Part shown: positions 25,932 to 34,854 of the stretch, piece by piece
How positions within the stretch are numbered: the first letter of the stretch is position 1
Layout: each line of letters begins with the position of its first letter
Origin: Massilia violaceinigra
GTDB lineage: Bacteria; Pseudomonadota; Gammaproteobacteria; Burkholderiales; Burkholderiaceae_D
Assembly (NCBI RefSeq): GCF_002752675.1
Contig: NZ_CP024608.1
Location: 2,294,001 to 2,358,000 of the forward strand
Direction: 5' to 3'
DNA: 64,000 nucleotides
Translations under genes and position numbers: made by a program
Notes under the pieces: model-generated
Seen by the model: only the letters and a program-made list of their open reading frames with translations
Database searches by the model: none
What the model was told of the DNA's origin: nothing

Positions 25932-26323
25932 TGATGAATATCGGCGAGGCGTCCAAGGCGTCCGGTGTGTCGGCGAAGATGATCCGGCATTACGAATCGA
26001 TCGGGCTCATTGGCGAGGCGCAGCGCACCGATGCGGGCTACCGGGTGTACGGGCCACGCGATGTGCAGGTGCTGCAGTTCATTCACCGCAGCCGCGAGCT
26101 CGGTTTTTCGCTGGAACAGATCAAGACCTTGCTGGCCTTGTGGCAGGACAAGCAGCGCGCCAGCAAGGATGTGCGCGCGATGGCGAAGCAGCATATCGCG
26201 CAGCTGGATAGAAAAATCAACGACATGCAGTCGATGAAGCGCACGCTGGAAAAACTGGCTGGCGCCTGCCACGGCGACGATCGCCCGGACTGCCCGATCC
26301 TCGACGATCTGTCGCTGGGTTAA
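25928..26323 (+). CDS. cueR: MerR-family copper-responsive regulator
   Basis: 131 aa. The MerR winged HTH ([26 protein letters not shown]) is followed by a dimerisation helix and the metal loop [16 protein letters not shown], whose two cysteines eight residues apart match CueR Cu(I) ligands. Three tandem ATGs occur (25928, 25931, 25934) behind GGGAGG; any could be used. It is co-transcribed with copA and should control both divergent promoters. Confidence 0.92.
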   Translation: MMMNIGEASKASGVSAKMIRHYESIGLIGEAQRTDAGYRVYGPRDVQVLQFIHRSRELGFSLEQIKTLLALWQDKQRASKDVRAMAKQHIAQLDRKINDMQSMKRTLEKLAGACHGDDRPDCPILDDLSLG

Positions 26324-26450
26324 GCCTGCATTCATGAACGGCGTGCCTGAACTTGTCCGAGGTTCGGGCTGCCGCCTGCGCTTGCGGGTCTCAAGAACGA
26401 GTCCGGATGCCGTTCCAGTCCTGTGCAGTTTCTGAAACGCCGGCGGGTTC

Positions 26451-27038
26451 CTACCGTTTCTTCATTTCCTTGGTCGCGACATCCGCAGAAAATTTTGGAT
26501 TGCGACAGCGTTCCAGTTCCGCCGGGGATGATCCGACGCGCTCCCCATATTCATCTTTCAACTGGAATGAAATTCTCGACAACGAGACGTCTTTTGGATT
26601 GGAAAAGACGTTCAGCGTCGGGATCACAGCAAGGCATTCAGCGGCACGGGAGAGCGACATGGTAAGGTTGTCGGCATCGTCGATTCCTGTTGCAGTCACC
26701 TTGGACATGACGTGAAGCGCGCATTCGCGGTAAAAAGAATACACCGCGTAAGGTACCCACGCTCGCTTCAGCTCATGCTGATTAGCCAAAATAGCGGCAC
26801 CTTGAGGTAACTTCACAGCCACAAACCGGAAGTCGGCAGTATCACTGACCAAAACGATGCCCACAGGAACGCCGGTGGGGAGTGTGCACGCCAGGTTAAT
26901 CTTGCCCAAATTATAGTCATCCAAAAAAACCACCGAATAGTTTTTCCGGTGAGTCAGTTGGTGTGCGTTCGGCAAATCCGCGGCATGGCTTGATCCAGCA
27001 ATGAGCAGCACAATAAGACCATGCAAGAAAAATCGCAT
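26451..27038 (-). CDS. Exported protein of unknown function
   Basis: 195 aa from the ATG at 27038, which has AAGGAG six bases upstream. A signal peptide (FLHGLIVLLIAGSSHAA) is clear; nothing else is recognised. Two or three cysteines (NLACTL, RECAL, AAECLA) may form disulfides. It starts 2 bp after the preceding gene, and together they form a two-gene unit of about 50% GC, unlike the surroundings. No function is proposed. Confidence 0.7.
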   Translation of the reverse strand: MRFFLHGLIVLLIAGSSHAADLPNAHQLTHRKNYSVVFLDDYNLGKINLACTLPTGVPVGIVLVSDTADFRFVAVKLPQGAAILANQHELKRAWVPYAVYSFYRECALHVMSKVTATGIDDADNLTMSLSRAAECLAVIPTLNVFSNPKDVSLSRISFQLKDEYGERVGSSPAELERCRNPKFSADVATKEMKKR

Positions 27039-27040
27039 AT

Positions 27041-27631
27041 TCACTCCTTCATGGACGTGCAATTTGCGTCGGTAATTCGCCCCAGTACGATGGGGCTGAC
27101 TTCGATCGAGCGGTCCGCATCGTTGCGTTTGATATCAATTTTATTTTCGGACTTCAGCACATCGAAGGTGCCTGCGGAATTGACGCCATCGAGTCTCACT
27201 GTGCGCCGCTCGCGGCATTCGCTCCGCAGTTCGAACAACACCTTCGGAAAATTGAGGACGTCGCCCGAACGCTGGACAATGACCTTGAACTCGTAGGAGC
27301 CGTCGGATTCCACGCTCAGCGTCTGCGGCAAGCTGCGCACGGCCAGCACGTTTTTGATATCAATATTTCCAGCATTTACCGCGCCGCGCACAGTCCACAC
27401 CTCCACTTCTCTGGCCTGAAACCAATGTTTGTTCGCACTCAGGACCATTAGCGCCACAACCAGATAGGCGGCGAACGCGCCGCCAAACTTCCAGCGCATG
27501 CCATACAGTGTTCCCTCGCCTTCAGCGCTGTTCTGCGGTTGGGGACATGCCTTGAATATAACAACGGCTGGGATAATAGGTAGCAAAACCAGAATGCAGC
27601 TCGTCAATAAAAATTGATAGTAGCTGCTCAT
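27041..27631 (-). CDS. Membrane-anchored protein of unknown function
   Basis: 196 aa. Two N-terminal membrane segments (FLLTSCILVLLPIIPAVVIF and FGGAFAAYLVVALMVLSA) are followed by a soluble, beta-rich part of about 130 residues (VEVWTVRGAVNAGNIDI, GSYEFKVIVQRSG). No family is recognised. Coupled to the exported protein downstream, so the two may act together at the cell envelope. Low GC suggests acquisition. Confidence 0.7.
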   Translation of the reverse strand: MSSYYQFLLTSCILVLLPIIPAVVIFKACPQPQNSAEGEGTLYGMRWKFGGAFAAYLVVALMVLSANKHWFQAREVEVWTVRGAVNAGNIDIKNVLAVRSLPQTLSVESDGSYEFKVIVQRSGDVLNFPKVLFELRSECRERRTVRLDGVNSAGTFDVLKSENKIDIKRNDADRSIEVSPIVLGRITDANCTSMKE

Positions 27632-27984
27632 TGCACATCCCCCGAAGGTTAGATAGAAATGTTGCTTATTATCACGCCGAGGTCTTTATCTTGATGAATT
27701 TGCGCGCTTGGGTGCTTCCGCGCTGCCTGACTTCAGCAAGCACGTCAGCTCGCACTTTCGCCATGGAAAACCTGCATGCTCAAGGCGCTCCACCATGTTC
27801 GATCTGTCGAAGGGGATTCTCGAAACCGGAGACTGAATCGCAGCTTCATGTGAGTGAATATATACCCTCATTGAGGATAGTAAAGCATCTTTTTTGCAAC
27901 ATGCATCAAATCTCGTGAACGAACTTCGGGCCTGATCCGGCATGCTTCCTCGCCTTTCCATGGCGGTCCGCCGGTTCTCCCCGG
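27632..27984. other. Intergenic stretch without a convincing gene
   Basis: 353 bp of about 50% GC between the unknown membrane gene and the serine hydrolase. Short open frames of about 90 codons exist on both strands but show neither a good ribosome site nor a recognisable protein. It could be decayed remnant DNA at the edge of an acquired segment. Confidence 0.5.
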
Positions 27985-29193
27985 CTATCGATCAAGTGCC
28001 GACCAGATGGCCTTGAATTTCGTCATGGCGCGCGGTGCACTGCCCTCGTTCGCATCGCCGAAATCGCTGTTCGTCAGGAAGATCTTTCCCGTCCCCTGTA
28101 CCGGATCGAACGCCATGAACGTCGTCACGCCCGGATCGCTGCCCGAGTGCCCGATCTGCCCGTTGGCCTCGTAGCGCCAGAAGACACCGCCATTCGGTTC
28201 GCCTTTCGGGCTATCGGCGGGAATGGCATTGTCGGCGAACTGCTTGTCGAACAGCAGCCGGAACGATGCTTTGCCGAGCAAGGCCGACTCCCCCCGATAC
28301 CCCTTGATCATTTCCACCAGGAAGATGGCCAGGTCGTCGGCGGAAGTGATCAGGCCGCCATCCGGATAGGTGATGAGCGAATACAGCGGATAGGCCTGTT
28401 TGCTGGTGTTGTACAGCCGCGCATGGCGCGCCGCCAGCCCCGCATCGATGGACCAACCCGTATGGCGCATGCCCAGCGGCTGGAAAATATGGGTCTGGCA
28501 GAACGCATCGAAGCGCTGTCCGCTCTTGAGTTCGACCAGATGGGCGGCCAGCGCCGCGCCGATGTTGGAGTACTCGTAGGTGCTGCCGCTCGGCGCCGCG
28601 CTGAAATTGCTCGCCTTGAAGTCGCGCCCGCCGGCCGCCAGGTAATTCCGAAGAAAACCATCGAGCGACGTATCGGCACGTCCCGGCACGGTGTACTCCT
28701 GTGTGAAACGCTTGAGCAAGGGACTGCGGCGGTCCGAATACGCGTTCAGGTAGTACGAGTGCCCGTAAGTCTCATCGTCGTCGACGATGCCGGACGTATG
28801 CGTGACCAGATGCCTGATCGTGATCGGTCCGGCGTCCGCATGCGGATTATCCACGCGAAAGGGCAGTACCGCATTGATCTCGGTATCGAGGGTGAAGTAA
28901 CCCAGCTCGATCGCCCTGGCAAGCGCCACCCCCACGAAGGTCTTGCTGACCGAACCGACGTTTTGCACGGTATCGGTCCGGTACGGCCGCCTGGCGCCCA
29001 GGTCGGCGTAGCCGAAGCCGTGCCGGTACGTCACCCCATCCTTGTTGACGGTGGCCACCGCAAACCCGGGAAAGCCCGCGTCCCGATGCAGCGCCTGCAG
29101 CCTGGCGCTCAACGCTTTCTCGTCCGGCCGTGCCTGCGCCACTGCGCAGCAGGCCAGCATGATGGCCAGTAGTACTCGTCGTCTCATCTGCAT
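27985..29193 (-). CDS. Exported serine hydrolase, class C beta-lactamase/DD-peptidase fold
   Basis: 402 aa with signal peptide (AQA cut). The catalytic SxxK is in GSVSKTFVG (Ser81, Lys84), the second motif is YSN (TYEYSNIGAAL) and the third is HSGSDPG. HLVTHTSGI is typical of PF00144 members. These act as peptidases or esterases and are usually not true beta-lactamases. It is divergent from torF, and the TTTA array between them points toward torF. Confidence 0.88.
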   Translation of the reverse strand: MQMRRRVLLAIMLACCAVAQARPDEKALSARLQALHRDAGFPGFAVATVNKDGVTYRHGFGYADLGARRPYRTDTVQNVGSVSKTFVGVALARAIELGYFTLDTEINAVLPFRVDNPHADAGPITIRHLVTHTSGIVDDDETYGHSYYLNAYSDRRSPLLKRFTQEYTVPGRADTSLDGFLRNYLAAGGRDFKASNFSAAPSGSTYEYSNIGAALAAHLVELKSGQRFDAFCQTHIFQPLGMRHTGWSIDAGLAARHARLYNTSKQAYPLYSLITYPDGGLITSADDLAIFLVEMIKGYRGESALLGKASFRLLFDKQFADNAIPADSPKGEPNGGVFWRYEANGQIGHSGSDPGVTTFMAFDPVQGTGKIFLTNSDFGDANEGSAPRAMTKFKAIWSALDR

Positions 29194-29220
29194 CCCGCCT
29201 TCTGGTTGAAGTCTTGCATT

Positions 29221-29285
29221 TTTACATTTCCTTTACGGCAGCGCACTGACTCTTTAGAAATTTTTTACGGCCGCGTCGATACCAT
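29221..29285 (+). promoter_or_regulatory. KdpE-like operator array and promoter of torF
   Basis: TTTA occurs at 29221, 29232, 29253 and 29264, giving periods of 11, 21 and 11 bp. A -10-like TACCAT (29280-29285) starts 16 bp after the last one. The same geometry precedes kdp and both operons at 62 kb. Direct repeats with an 11-bp period suit an OmpR-family regulator such as KdpE. Confidence 0.7.
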
Positions 29286-29328
29286 TTGCTGTGTCTCCGT
29301 TTTCCACTACAGCAAAGAAAGAACTACC

Positions 29329-30057
29329 ATGAAGATCGCCCTACTCGCAGCCCTGCTGTCGTTTGCCGCCCAGGCCGCATCGGCAGCGACCGAGTTCAGT
29401 CTTAACGCGGCCCTCACCAGCGACTACCGCTATCGCGGCATCTCGCAAACCCGCCTCCAGCCCGCGCTGCAGGGCGGGGCCGACCTGGTCCACAAGCCAT
29501 CCGGCTGGTACGCGGGCGCCTGGACCTCGACCATCAAGTGGACCAGCGACGCCGGCGGCAAGGGCAAGGTCGAGCTCGATATCTATGGCGGCAAGCGTGG
29601 CGAACTGGCACCCGGCATCGGCTACGACGCCGGCATACTGACTTACGTTTACCCATCCAATAAGCTCGGTCGCGTGCCCGGCTTGGCCAACGCCAATACC
29701 ACCGAGGCCTACGGCCAGCTGTCCTGGGGCATCGCGCTGGTCAAATATTCCCGCGCGCTCACCAATCTGTTCGGCTACGTGGACAGCAAGCGCAGCGGCT
29801 ATCTCGACCTGGCCGCCAATCCGGATCTCGGCAACGGCCTCGTGCTCAACCTGCACGCCGGGCGCCAGCGCGTGGCCCACAACAGCGCCGCCAGCTATAC
29901 CGACTACAAGATCGGCATGACCAAGGACTTCGCATGGGCGAGCGTGGCGCTGGCCGCCGTCGGCAGCACCGCCGCCAAGGCCGCCTACGCCTCGCCCGCG
30001 AACGGCAGCTTTCTTGGAAAACGCGCGCTGCTGCTGACCGTCAGCAAGACCTTTTAA
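29329..30057 (+). CDS. TorF-family putative outer-membrane porin
   Basis: 242 aa from the ATG at 29329, which begins a clean signal peptide (SAA cut). SLNAALTSDYRYRGISQT followed by alternating amphipathic strands and a C-terminal SKTF is the TIGR02001/TorF pattern. The family is predicted to form small outer-membrane channels of uncertain substrate. The operator array it shares with kdp suggests a role when potassium is scarce or osmolarity changes. Confidence 0.85.
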   Translation: MKIALLAALLSFAAQAASAATEFSLNAALTSDYRYRGISQTRLQPALQGGADLVHKPSGWYAGAWTSTIKWTSDAGGKGKVELDIYGGKRGELAPGIGYDAGILTYVYPSNKLGRVPGLANANTTEAYGQLSWGIALVKYSRALTNLFGYVDSKRSGYLDLAANPDLGNGLVLNLHAGRQRVAHNSAASYTDYKIGMTKDFAWASVALAAVGSTAAKAAYASPANGSFLGKRALLLTVSKTF

Positions 30058-30065
30058 CAAGGACG

Positions 30066-30130
30066 TTTACGCTTTGTTTACACCTGCGCAGCAACTCTTT
30101 ACACCATTTTTAGACGCTTGCCGCTACGCT
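30066..30130 (+). promoter_or_regulatory. KdpE-like operator array and promoter of the kdp operon
   Basis: TTTA at 30066, 30077, 30098 and 30109 (periods 11, 21, 11), with TACGCT (30125-30130) 16 bp after the last half-site. From memory, the E. coli kdp operator also has two TTTA half-sites 11 bp apart. The position directly upstream of kdp is the basis for naming KdpE. Confidence 0.78.
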
Positions 30131-30164
30131 CATCAATAACAAAACCAATTCGTTCGAGGGTGAT

Positions 30165-30257
30165 ATGGACCTGATTTTCATTGGAGCGCTCCTGCTCTTT
30201 TTCGGCCTGGCCTGCGCCTTTGCAGCCGGCTGCGCCACACTGGGGGACAAGAAATAA
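30165..30257 (+). CDS. 30-aa membrane peptide upstream of kdpF
   Basis: The ORF encodes [14 protein letters not shown] followed by [16 protein letters not shown], one membrane helix with a basic tail. TCGAGGGTGAT precedes the ATG, and its stop overlaps the kdpF start (TAATG, 30255-30259). It looks like the small hydrophobic peptides often found before kdpF. It may be an extra Kdp subunit or stabiliser; no function is proven. Confidence 0.65.
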   Translation: MDLIFIGALLLFFGLACAFAAGCATLGDKK

Positions 30258-30343
30258 TGGAACCTGTTTATATAGGCGGGCTCGTCGCCGCCGGCCTGCT
30301 GGTCTACCTGGTGCATGCGCTGCTGAACGCGGAGGACCTGTAA
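30257..30343 (+). CDS. kdpF: KdpF, small subunit of potassium-transporting ATPase
   Basis: 28 aa, one membrane helix ([24 protein letters not shown]). Length and the LLNAE(D/K)L-like end match KdpF, which stabilises the KdpABC complex. Both ends overlap neighbours by one base (TAATG), showing tight translational coupling with the upstream peptide and kdpA. Confidence 0.85.
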   Translation: MEPVYIGGLVAAGLLVYLVHALLNAEDL

Positions 30344-32124
30344 TGACCATGCAATCGATGGCGCTCCTGGGCGCCTTCCTGGCCGCGCTGCTGGCGCTGG
30401 CGTACCCGCTGGGCCGCCTGCTGGCCCAAGTCGCCGCGGGCGACCGCGTACCGGGCCTGGACTGGCTGGCGCCGGTCGAGCGGCTGCTGTACCGCGCCGG
30501 CGGCGTCTCGCCTGGCACTGGGATGGGCTGGAAATCCTATGCGACTGCGTTGCTGGTGTTTAACGGCCTGGGCGCCCTGTTCGTGTATGGCGTGCAGCGC
30601 CTGCAAACCTTCTTGCCGCTCAATCCGCAAGCGCTGGCCAATGTCAGCCCCGATTCCTCGTTCAATACCGCTGTCAGCTTCGTCGCCAACACCAACTGGC
30701 AGGGCTACGGCGGCGAACAGACCATGAGCTACCTGACGCAAATGGTGGCGCTGACGGGCCAGAACTTCTTTTCAGCCGCCACCGGCATGGCCGTTGCTTT
30801 CGCCCTGATGCGCGGCTTCAGCGCGCGCTCGGCGGCGTCGATCGGTAACTTCTGGGCCGATATCACCCGTTCCACCCTGTACGTGCTGCTGCCGCTGTCG
30901 CTGCTGTTCGCGGTATTCCTGATGGGGCAGGGCGTGGTCCAGAACTTCAACAGCTACCAGGAAGTGCAGTTGATGGAGCCGGTCGCCTATTCGGTCTCCA
31001 CCTCGGGTGCCGACGGCCGGACTGTGACCGAAGCGAAGGTTGCCACCACCCAGACCATCGCCATGGGCCCGGTCGCCTCGCAGGAGGCCATCAAGCTGAT
31101 CGGCACCAACGGCGGCGGCTTCTTCAACGCCAACTCGGCCCACCCGTACGAGAACCCCAGCGCGCTGTCGAACTTTGCCCAGATGCTGGCGATTTTCCTC
31201 ATTCCGGCTGCGCTGTGCTTTACCTTCGGGCGCATGGTCGGCGACCTGCGCCAGGGCTGGGCCATACTCGGGGCCATGAGCCTGATCTTCGTGGTCGCCG
31301 CCGGCGTGGTGATGAGCGCCGAACAGGCCGTGCATCCGCAACTGGCGGCGCTGGGCGTCGACCAGGGTGCGAGCATCCTCCAAGCCGGGGGCAATATGGA
31401 AGGCAAGGAAGCGCGCTTCGGCATCGCCGCATCGTCCCTGTTCGCCGCCGTGACCACTGCGGCCTCCTGCGGCGCCGTCAACGCCATGCACGACTCGTTC
31501 ACCCCCATCGGCGGCATGGTGCCGATGCTGCTCATGCAGTTGGGCGAAGTGGTGTTCGGCGGGGTCGGCTCGGGCCTGTACGGGATGCTGATATTCGCCA
31601 TCATGGCGGTCTTCATCGCCGGGCTGATGATCGGCCGCACGCCGGAATACCTGGGCAAGAAAATCCAGGCCTATGAAATGAAAATGACCTCGATCGCCAT
31701 CCTGGTTACCCCGGTGCTGGTGCTGTGCGGGACTGCGCTGGCGGTGATGCTCGACGTGGGCCGCGCCGGCATCGCCAACCCCGGCGCGCATGGCTTCTCG
31801 GAGATCCTGTACGCCTTCAGTTCGGCGGCCAACAACAACGGCAGCGCCTTCGCTGGCTTGTCGGCCAATACGCCGTTCTACAACACCATGCTGGCCATTG
31901 CCATGTGGTTCGGGCGTTTTGCCGTGATCGTGCCGGTGCTGGCGATTGCCGGCGCACTGGCCGCCAAGCCGCGCCTGCAAGCCAACGCCGGCACCATGCC
32001 CACGCACGGTCCGGTCTTCGTCGGCCTGCTGGTCGGCGTGGTCTTGCTGGTGGGCGTGCTCAATTACGTCCCGGCGCTGGCGCTCGGCCCCGTTGTCGAG
32101 CATTTGCAGCTCTATACCAAATAA
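30343..32124 (+). CDS. kdpA: Potassium-transporting ATPase, ion-translocating subunit
   Basis: 593 aa from the ATG at 30343 in TAATGACC. Ten helices are expected, with four selectivity-filter-like repeats; [38 protein letters not shown] and [12 protein letters not shown] are conserved KdpA segments. It forms the K+ channel-like part of the high-affinity uptake pump in the inner membrane. Confidence 0.96.
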   Translation: MTMQSMALLGAFLAALLALAYPLGRLLAQVAAGDRVPGLDWLAPVERLLYRAGGVSPGTGMGWKSYATALLVFNGLGALFVYGVQRLQTFLPLNPQALANVSPDSSFNTAVSFVANTNWQGYGGEQTMSYLTQMVALTGQNFFSAATGMAVAFALMRGFSARSAASIGNFWADITRSTLYVLLPLSLLFAVFLMGQGVVQNFNSYQEVQLMEPVAYSVSTSGADGRTVTEAKVATTQTIAMGPVASQEAIKLIGTNGGGFFNANSAHPYENPSALSNFAQMLAIFLIPAALCFTFGRMVGDLRQGWAILGAMSLIFVVAAGVVMSAEQAVHPQLAALGVDQGASILQAGGNMEGKEARFGIAASSLFAAVTTAASCGAVNAMHDSFTPIGGMVPMLLMQLGEVVFGGVGSGLYGMLIFAIMAVFIAGLMIGRTPEYLGKKIQAYEMKMTSIAILVTPVLVLCGTALAVMLDVGRAGIANPGAHGFSEILYAFSSAANNNGSAFAGLSANTPFYNTMLAIAMWFGRFAVIVPVLAIAGALAAKPRLQANAGTMPTHGPVFVGLLVGVVLLVGVLNYVPALALGPVVEHLQLYTK

Positions 32125-32142
32125 CTTCATGCGGAGCATATG

Positions 32143-34242
32143 ATGTCGCAAGCCCTCTCGCTGCCACCGGCAGCTACCACCCGCAAGACGCTCACGCTGT
32201 TCGATTCGGCGTTGATCGGCCCGGCCATCCTCGACGCCGTCATGAAGCTGGGACCGCGCACGCAATTGCGCAGCCCCGTCATGTTCGTCGTCTACGTCGG
32301 CAGCATCCTCACCACCTTGATGTACTTCCAGGCCGTTGCCGGCAAGGGCGATACGAAAAGTGGTTTCATCCTCGCCATCAGCGTCTGGCTGTGGTTCACC
32401 GTGCTGTTCGCGAACTTCGCCGAAGCGTTGGCGGAAGGGCGCAGCAAGGCGCAGGCCGCCTCGCTGCGTGGGCTCAAGCAGACGGTCAGCGCCAAGCAGC
32501 TGGCCACGCCCAAGTACGGCACCACCTGGCTGCCGGTTCCCGGGGCCGATCTTCGCAAGGGCAATACCATCCTGGTCGAAGCGGGCGATGTGATCCCGAT
32601 CGATGGTGAAGTCATCGAAGGCGTGGCCTCGGTCGACGAGAGCGCCATCACGGGCGAATCGGCGCCGGTCATCCGCGAGTCGGGCGGTGATTTTTCGGCC
32701 GTCACCGGCGGCACCCGCGTGCTGTCGGACTGGCTGGTGGTACGGGTGTCGGTCAACCCGGGCGAGACTTTCCTCGACCGCATGATCTCGATGGTGGAAG
32801 GTGCCAGGCGCCAGAAGACGCCCAACGAAATCGCCCTCTCCATCCTTTTGGTGGCCTTGAGTATCGTGTTCCTGGTCGTCACCGTGACACTGCTGCCGTT
32901 TTCGCTGTTCGGCGTGGCGGCCGCCGGCGCGGGCAAGCCGGTGAGCGTGACGGTGCTGATCGCGCTGCTGGTGTGCCTGATTCCGACCACCATCGGCGCG
33001 CTGCTGTCGTCGATCGGCGTGGCCGGCATGAGCCGCATGATGGGCGCTAACGTCATCGCCACCTCGGGCCGCGCGGTGGAGGCGGCGGGCGACGTCGACG
33101 TGCTGCTGCTTGATAAAACCGGCACCATCACCCTGGGCAACCGCCAGGCCGCCGCCTTCTTTCCCGCGCCGGGGGTGAGCGAGCAGGAACTGGCCGATGT
33201 GGCGCAACTGGCGTCGCTGGCCGACGAAACGCCCGAAGGGCGCTCGATCGTGGTGCTGGCCAAGCAGCGCTTCAATATCCGCGAACGCGACATGGCCAGC
33301 CTGCAGGCCAAGTTCATTCCGTTCAGTGCCAACACGCGCATGAGCGGCATCGATGTTGGCGCGCGCCAGGTGCGCAAGGGCGCCGCCGACTCGGTGAAAA
33401 AGCATGTGGAGGCGCTTGGCCTGCCGTATCCGCCCGAGATGGCGCGCACGGTTGACGATGTATCGCGCCGCGGCAGCACGCCGCTGGTGGTGGTCGACGA
33501 TGGCCGCGTGATGGGCGTGGTGGAATTGAAGGATATCGTCAAGGGCGGCATCCGCGAGCGCTTCGCGCAACTGCGCCGCATGGGCATCAAGACCGTGATG
33601 ATCACCGGCGACAACAGGCTGACCGCCGCCGCCATTGCCGCCGAAGCCGGCGTGGACGATTTCCTGGCCGAGGCCACGCCGGAAGACAAGCTCAAACTGA
33701 TCCGCAGCTACCAGGCCGAGGGCCGGCTGGTGGCGATGACCGGCGACGGCACCAACGATGCGCCGGCGTTGGCCCAGGCCGACGTGGCGGTGGCCATGAA
33801 CTCGGGCACGCAGGCCGCCAAGGAGGCGGGCAATATGGTCGACCTGGATTCGAACCCGACCAAGCTGCTCGAAATTGTCGAAATCGGCAAGCAGATGCTC
33901 ATGACGCGCGGTTCGCTCACCACGTTTTCGATCGCGAACGACATCGCAAAGTATTTTGCCATCATTCCGGCGGCATTCGTGGGCACCTATCCGCAGCTGA
34001 AAAGCCTCGACGTGATGCAGCTTGCCAGTCCGGATTCGGCCATCATGTCGGCCGTGATTTTCAACGCGCTCATTATCGTGGTGCTCATTCCGCTGGCGCT
34101 CAGGGGCGTGCGGTACCGGGCCATCGGCGCGGCGGCGCTGCTGCGCCGGAACATCCTCATTTACGGTGGGGGCGGCATCGTGCTGCCGTTCATCGGCATC
34201 AAGCTGATCGACATGCTGCTGTCGGCGCTTGACCTGGTCTAG
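32143..34242 (+). CDS. kdpB: Potassium-transporting ATPase, P-type catalytic subunit
   Basis: 699 aa from the second of two tandem ATGs; GGAG lies 6 bases before it (the ATG at 32140 is too close). Actuator ITGESAPV, phosphorylation site [12 protein letters not shown] (Asp324), and [21 protein letters not shown] identify a type IA P-ATPase. It hydrolyses ATP to drive K+ uptake through KdpA. Confidence 0.96.
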   Translation: MSQALSLPPAATTRKTLTLFDSALIGPAILDAVMKLGPRTQLRSPVMFVVYVGSILTTLMYFQAVAGKGDTKSGFILAISVWLWFTVLFANFAEALAEGRSKAQAASLRGLKQTVSAKQLATPKYGTTWLPVPGADLRKGNTILVEAGDVIPIDGEVIEGVASVDESAITGESAPVIRESGGDFSAVTGGTRVLSDWLVVRVSVNPGETFLDRMISMVEGARRQKTPNEIALSILLVALSIVFLVVTVTLLPFSLFGVAAAGAGKPVSVTVLIALLVCLIPTTIGALLSSIGVAGMSRMMGANVIATSGRAVEAAGDVDVLLLDKTGTITLGNRQAAAFFPAPGVSEQELADVAQLASLADETPEGRSIVVLAKQRFNIRERDMASLQAKFIPFSANTRMSGIDVGARQVRKGAADSVKKHVEALGLPYPPEMARTVDDVSRRGSTPLVVVDDGRVMGVVELKDIVKGGIRERFAQLRRMGIKTVMITGDNRLTAAAIAAEAGVDDFLAEATPEDKLKLIRSYQAEGRLVAMTGDGTNDAPALAQADVAVAMNSGTQAAKEAGNMVDLDSNPTKLLEIVEIGKQMLMTRGSLTTFSIANDIAKYFAIIPAAFVGTYPQLKSLDVMQLASPDSAIMSAVIFNALIIVVLIPLALRGVRYRAIGAAALLRRNILIYGGGGIVLPFIGIKLIDMLLSALDLV

Positions 34243-34255
34243 AAAGGACATCTTC

Positions 34256-34840
34256 ATGAAAACCACTTTTCGCCCCGCCGTCGTGCTGTTCGGCGCCCTG
34301 ACCCTGGTCGTGGGCGGGCTGTATCCGCTGGCGGTGACCGGCATCGGCTATGTCGCCTTCCCCGAACAGGTGCGCGGCAGCCTGGTGACGCAGGGCGGCA
34401 AGACAGTCGGATCGAGCCTGATCGGGCAATCGTTTTCGTCGCCCGGATACTTTTGGGGGCGTCCGTCGGCGACCGGACCGATGGCCAACAATGCGGGCGC
34501 CAGTTCGGGCTCGAACCAGGGACCGCTCAACCCGGCGTTGATGGAGGCGGCAAAGGGCAGGGTGGCGGCGTTGCGGGCGGCCGATCCAGGCAATGCGGCG
34601 CCGGTGCCGGTGGACCTGGTGACGGCATCGGCCAGCGGGCTCGATCCGGAAATCAGCGTGGCGGCGGCGCGCTATCAGGCCGGCAGGGTGGCGCGTGCGC
34701 GCACGCTGCCGCGCGAGCGGGTCGAGGCGCTGATCGGGGAATTGGCAATCATGCCGGTGCTGGGCGTGTTCGGCGAGGCGCGGGTGAATGTGCTGGCCCT
34801 CAATCTCGCGCTGGACAGGGCGTATACTCAGCCGGATTAG
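34256..34840 (+). CDS. kdpC: Potassium-transporting ATPase, KdpC subunit
   Basis: 194 aa from the ATG at 34256, preceded by AGAAAGGA. One N-terminal membrane helix and a periplasmic domain with GSSLIGQSF, YFWGRPSATG, ASSGSNQGPLNP and ASASGLDPEIS, all typical of KdpC. It assists K+ binding and complex assembly. Confidence 0.95.
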   Translation: MKTTFRPAVVLFGALTLVVGGLYPLAVTGIGYVAFPEQVRGSLVTQGGKTVGSSLIGQSFSSPGYFWGRPSATGPMANNAGASSGSNQGPLNPALMEAAKGRVAALRAADPGNAAPVPVDLVTASASGLDPEISVAAARYQAGRVARARTLPRERVEALIGELAIMPVLGVFGEARVNVLALNLALDRAYTQPD

Positions 34841-34854
34841 TAGCAAAGGCGGCC

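Noticed and set aside
27686..27961. A 91-codon minus-strand frame between the unknown pair and the serine hydrolase
   Set aside because: No ribosome site and no recognisable protein; likely chance in non-coding DNA.
30772..34344. A 1190-codon open frame on the minus strand opposite kdpA-kdpB-kdpC
   Set aside because: It is antisense to three clearly recognised kdp genes, is rich in His/Arg/Gly as expected for reversed high-GC codons, and has no domain.
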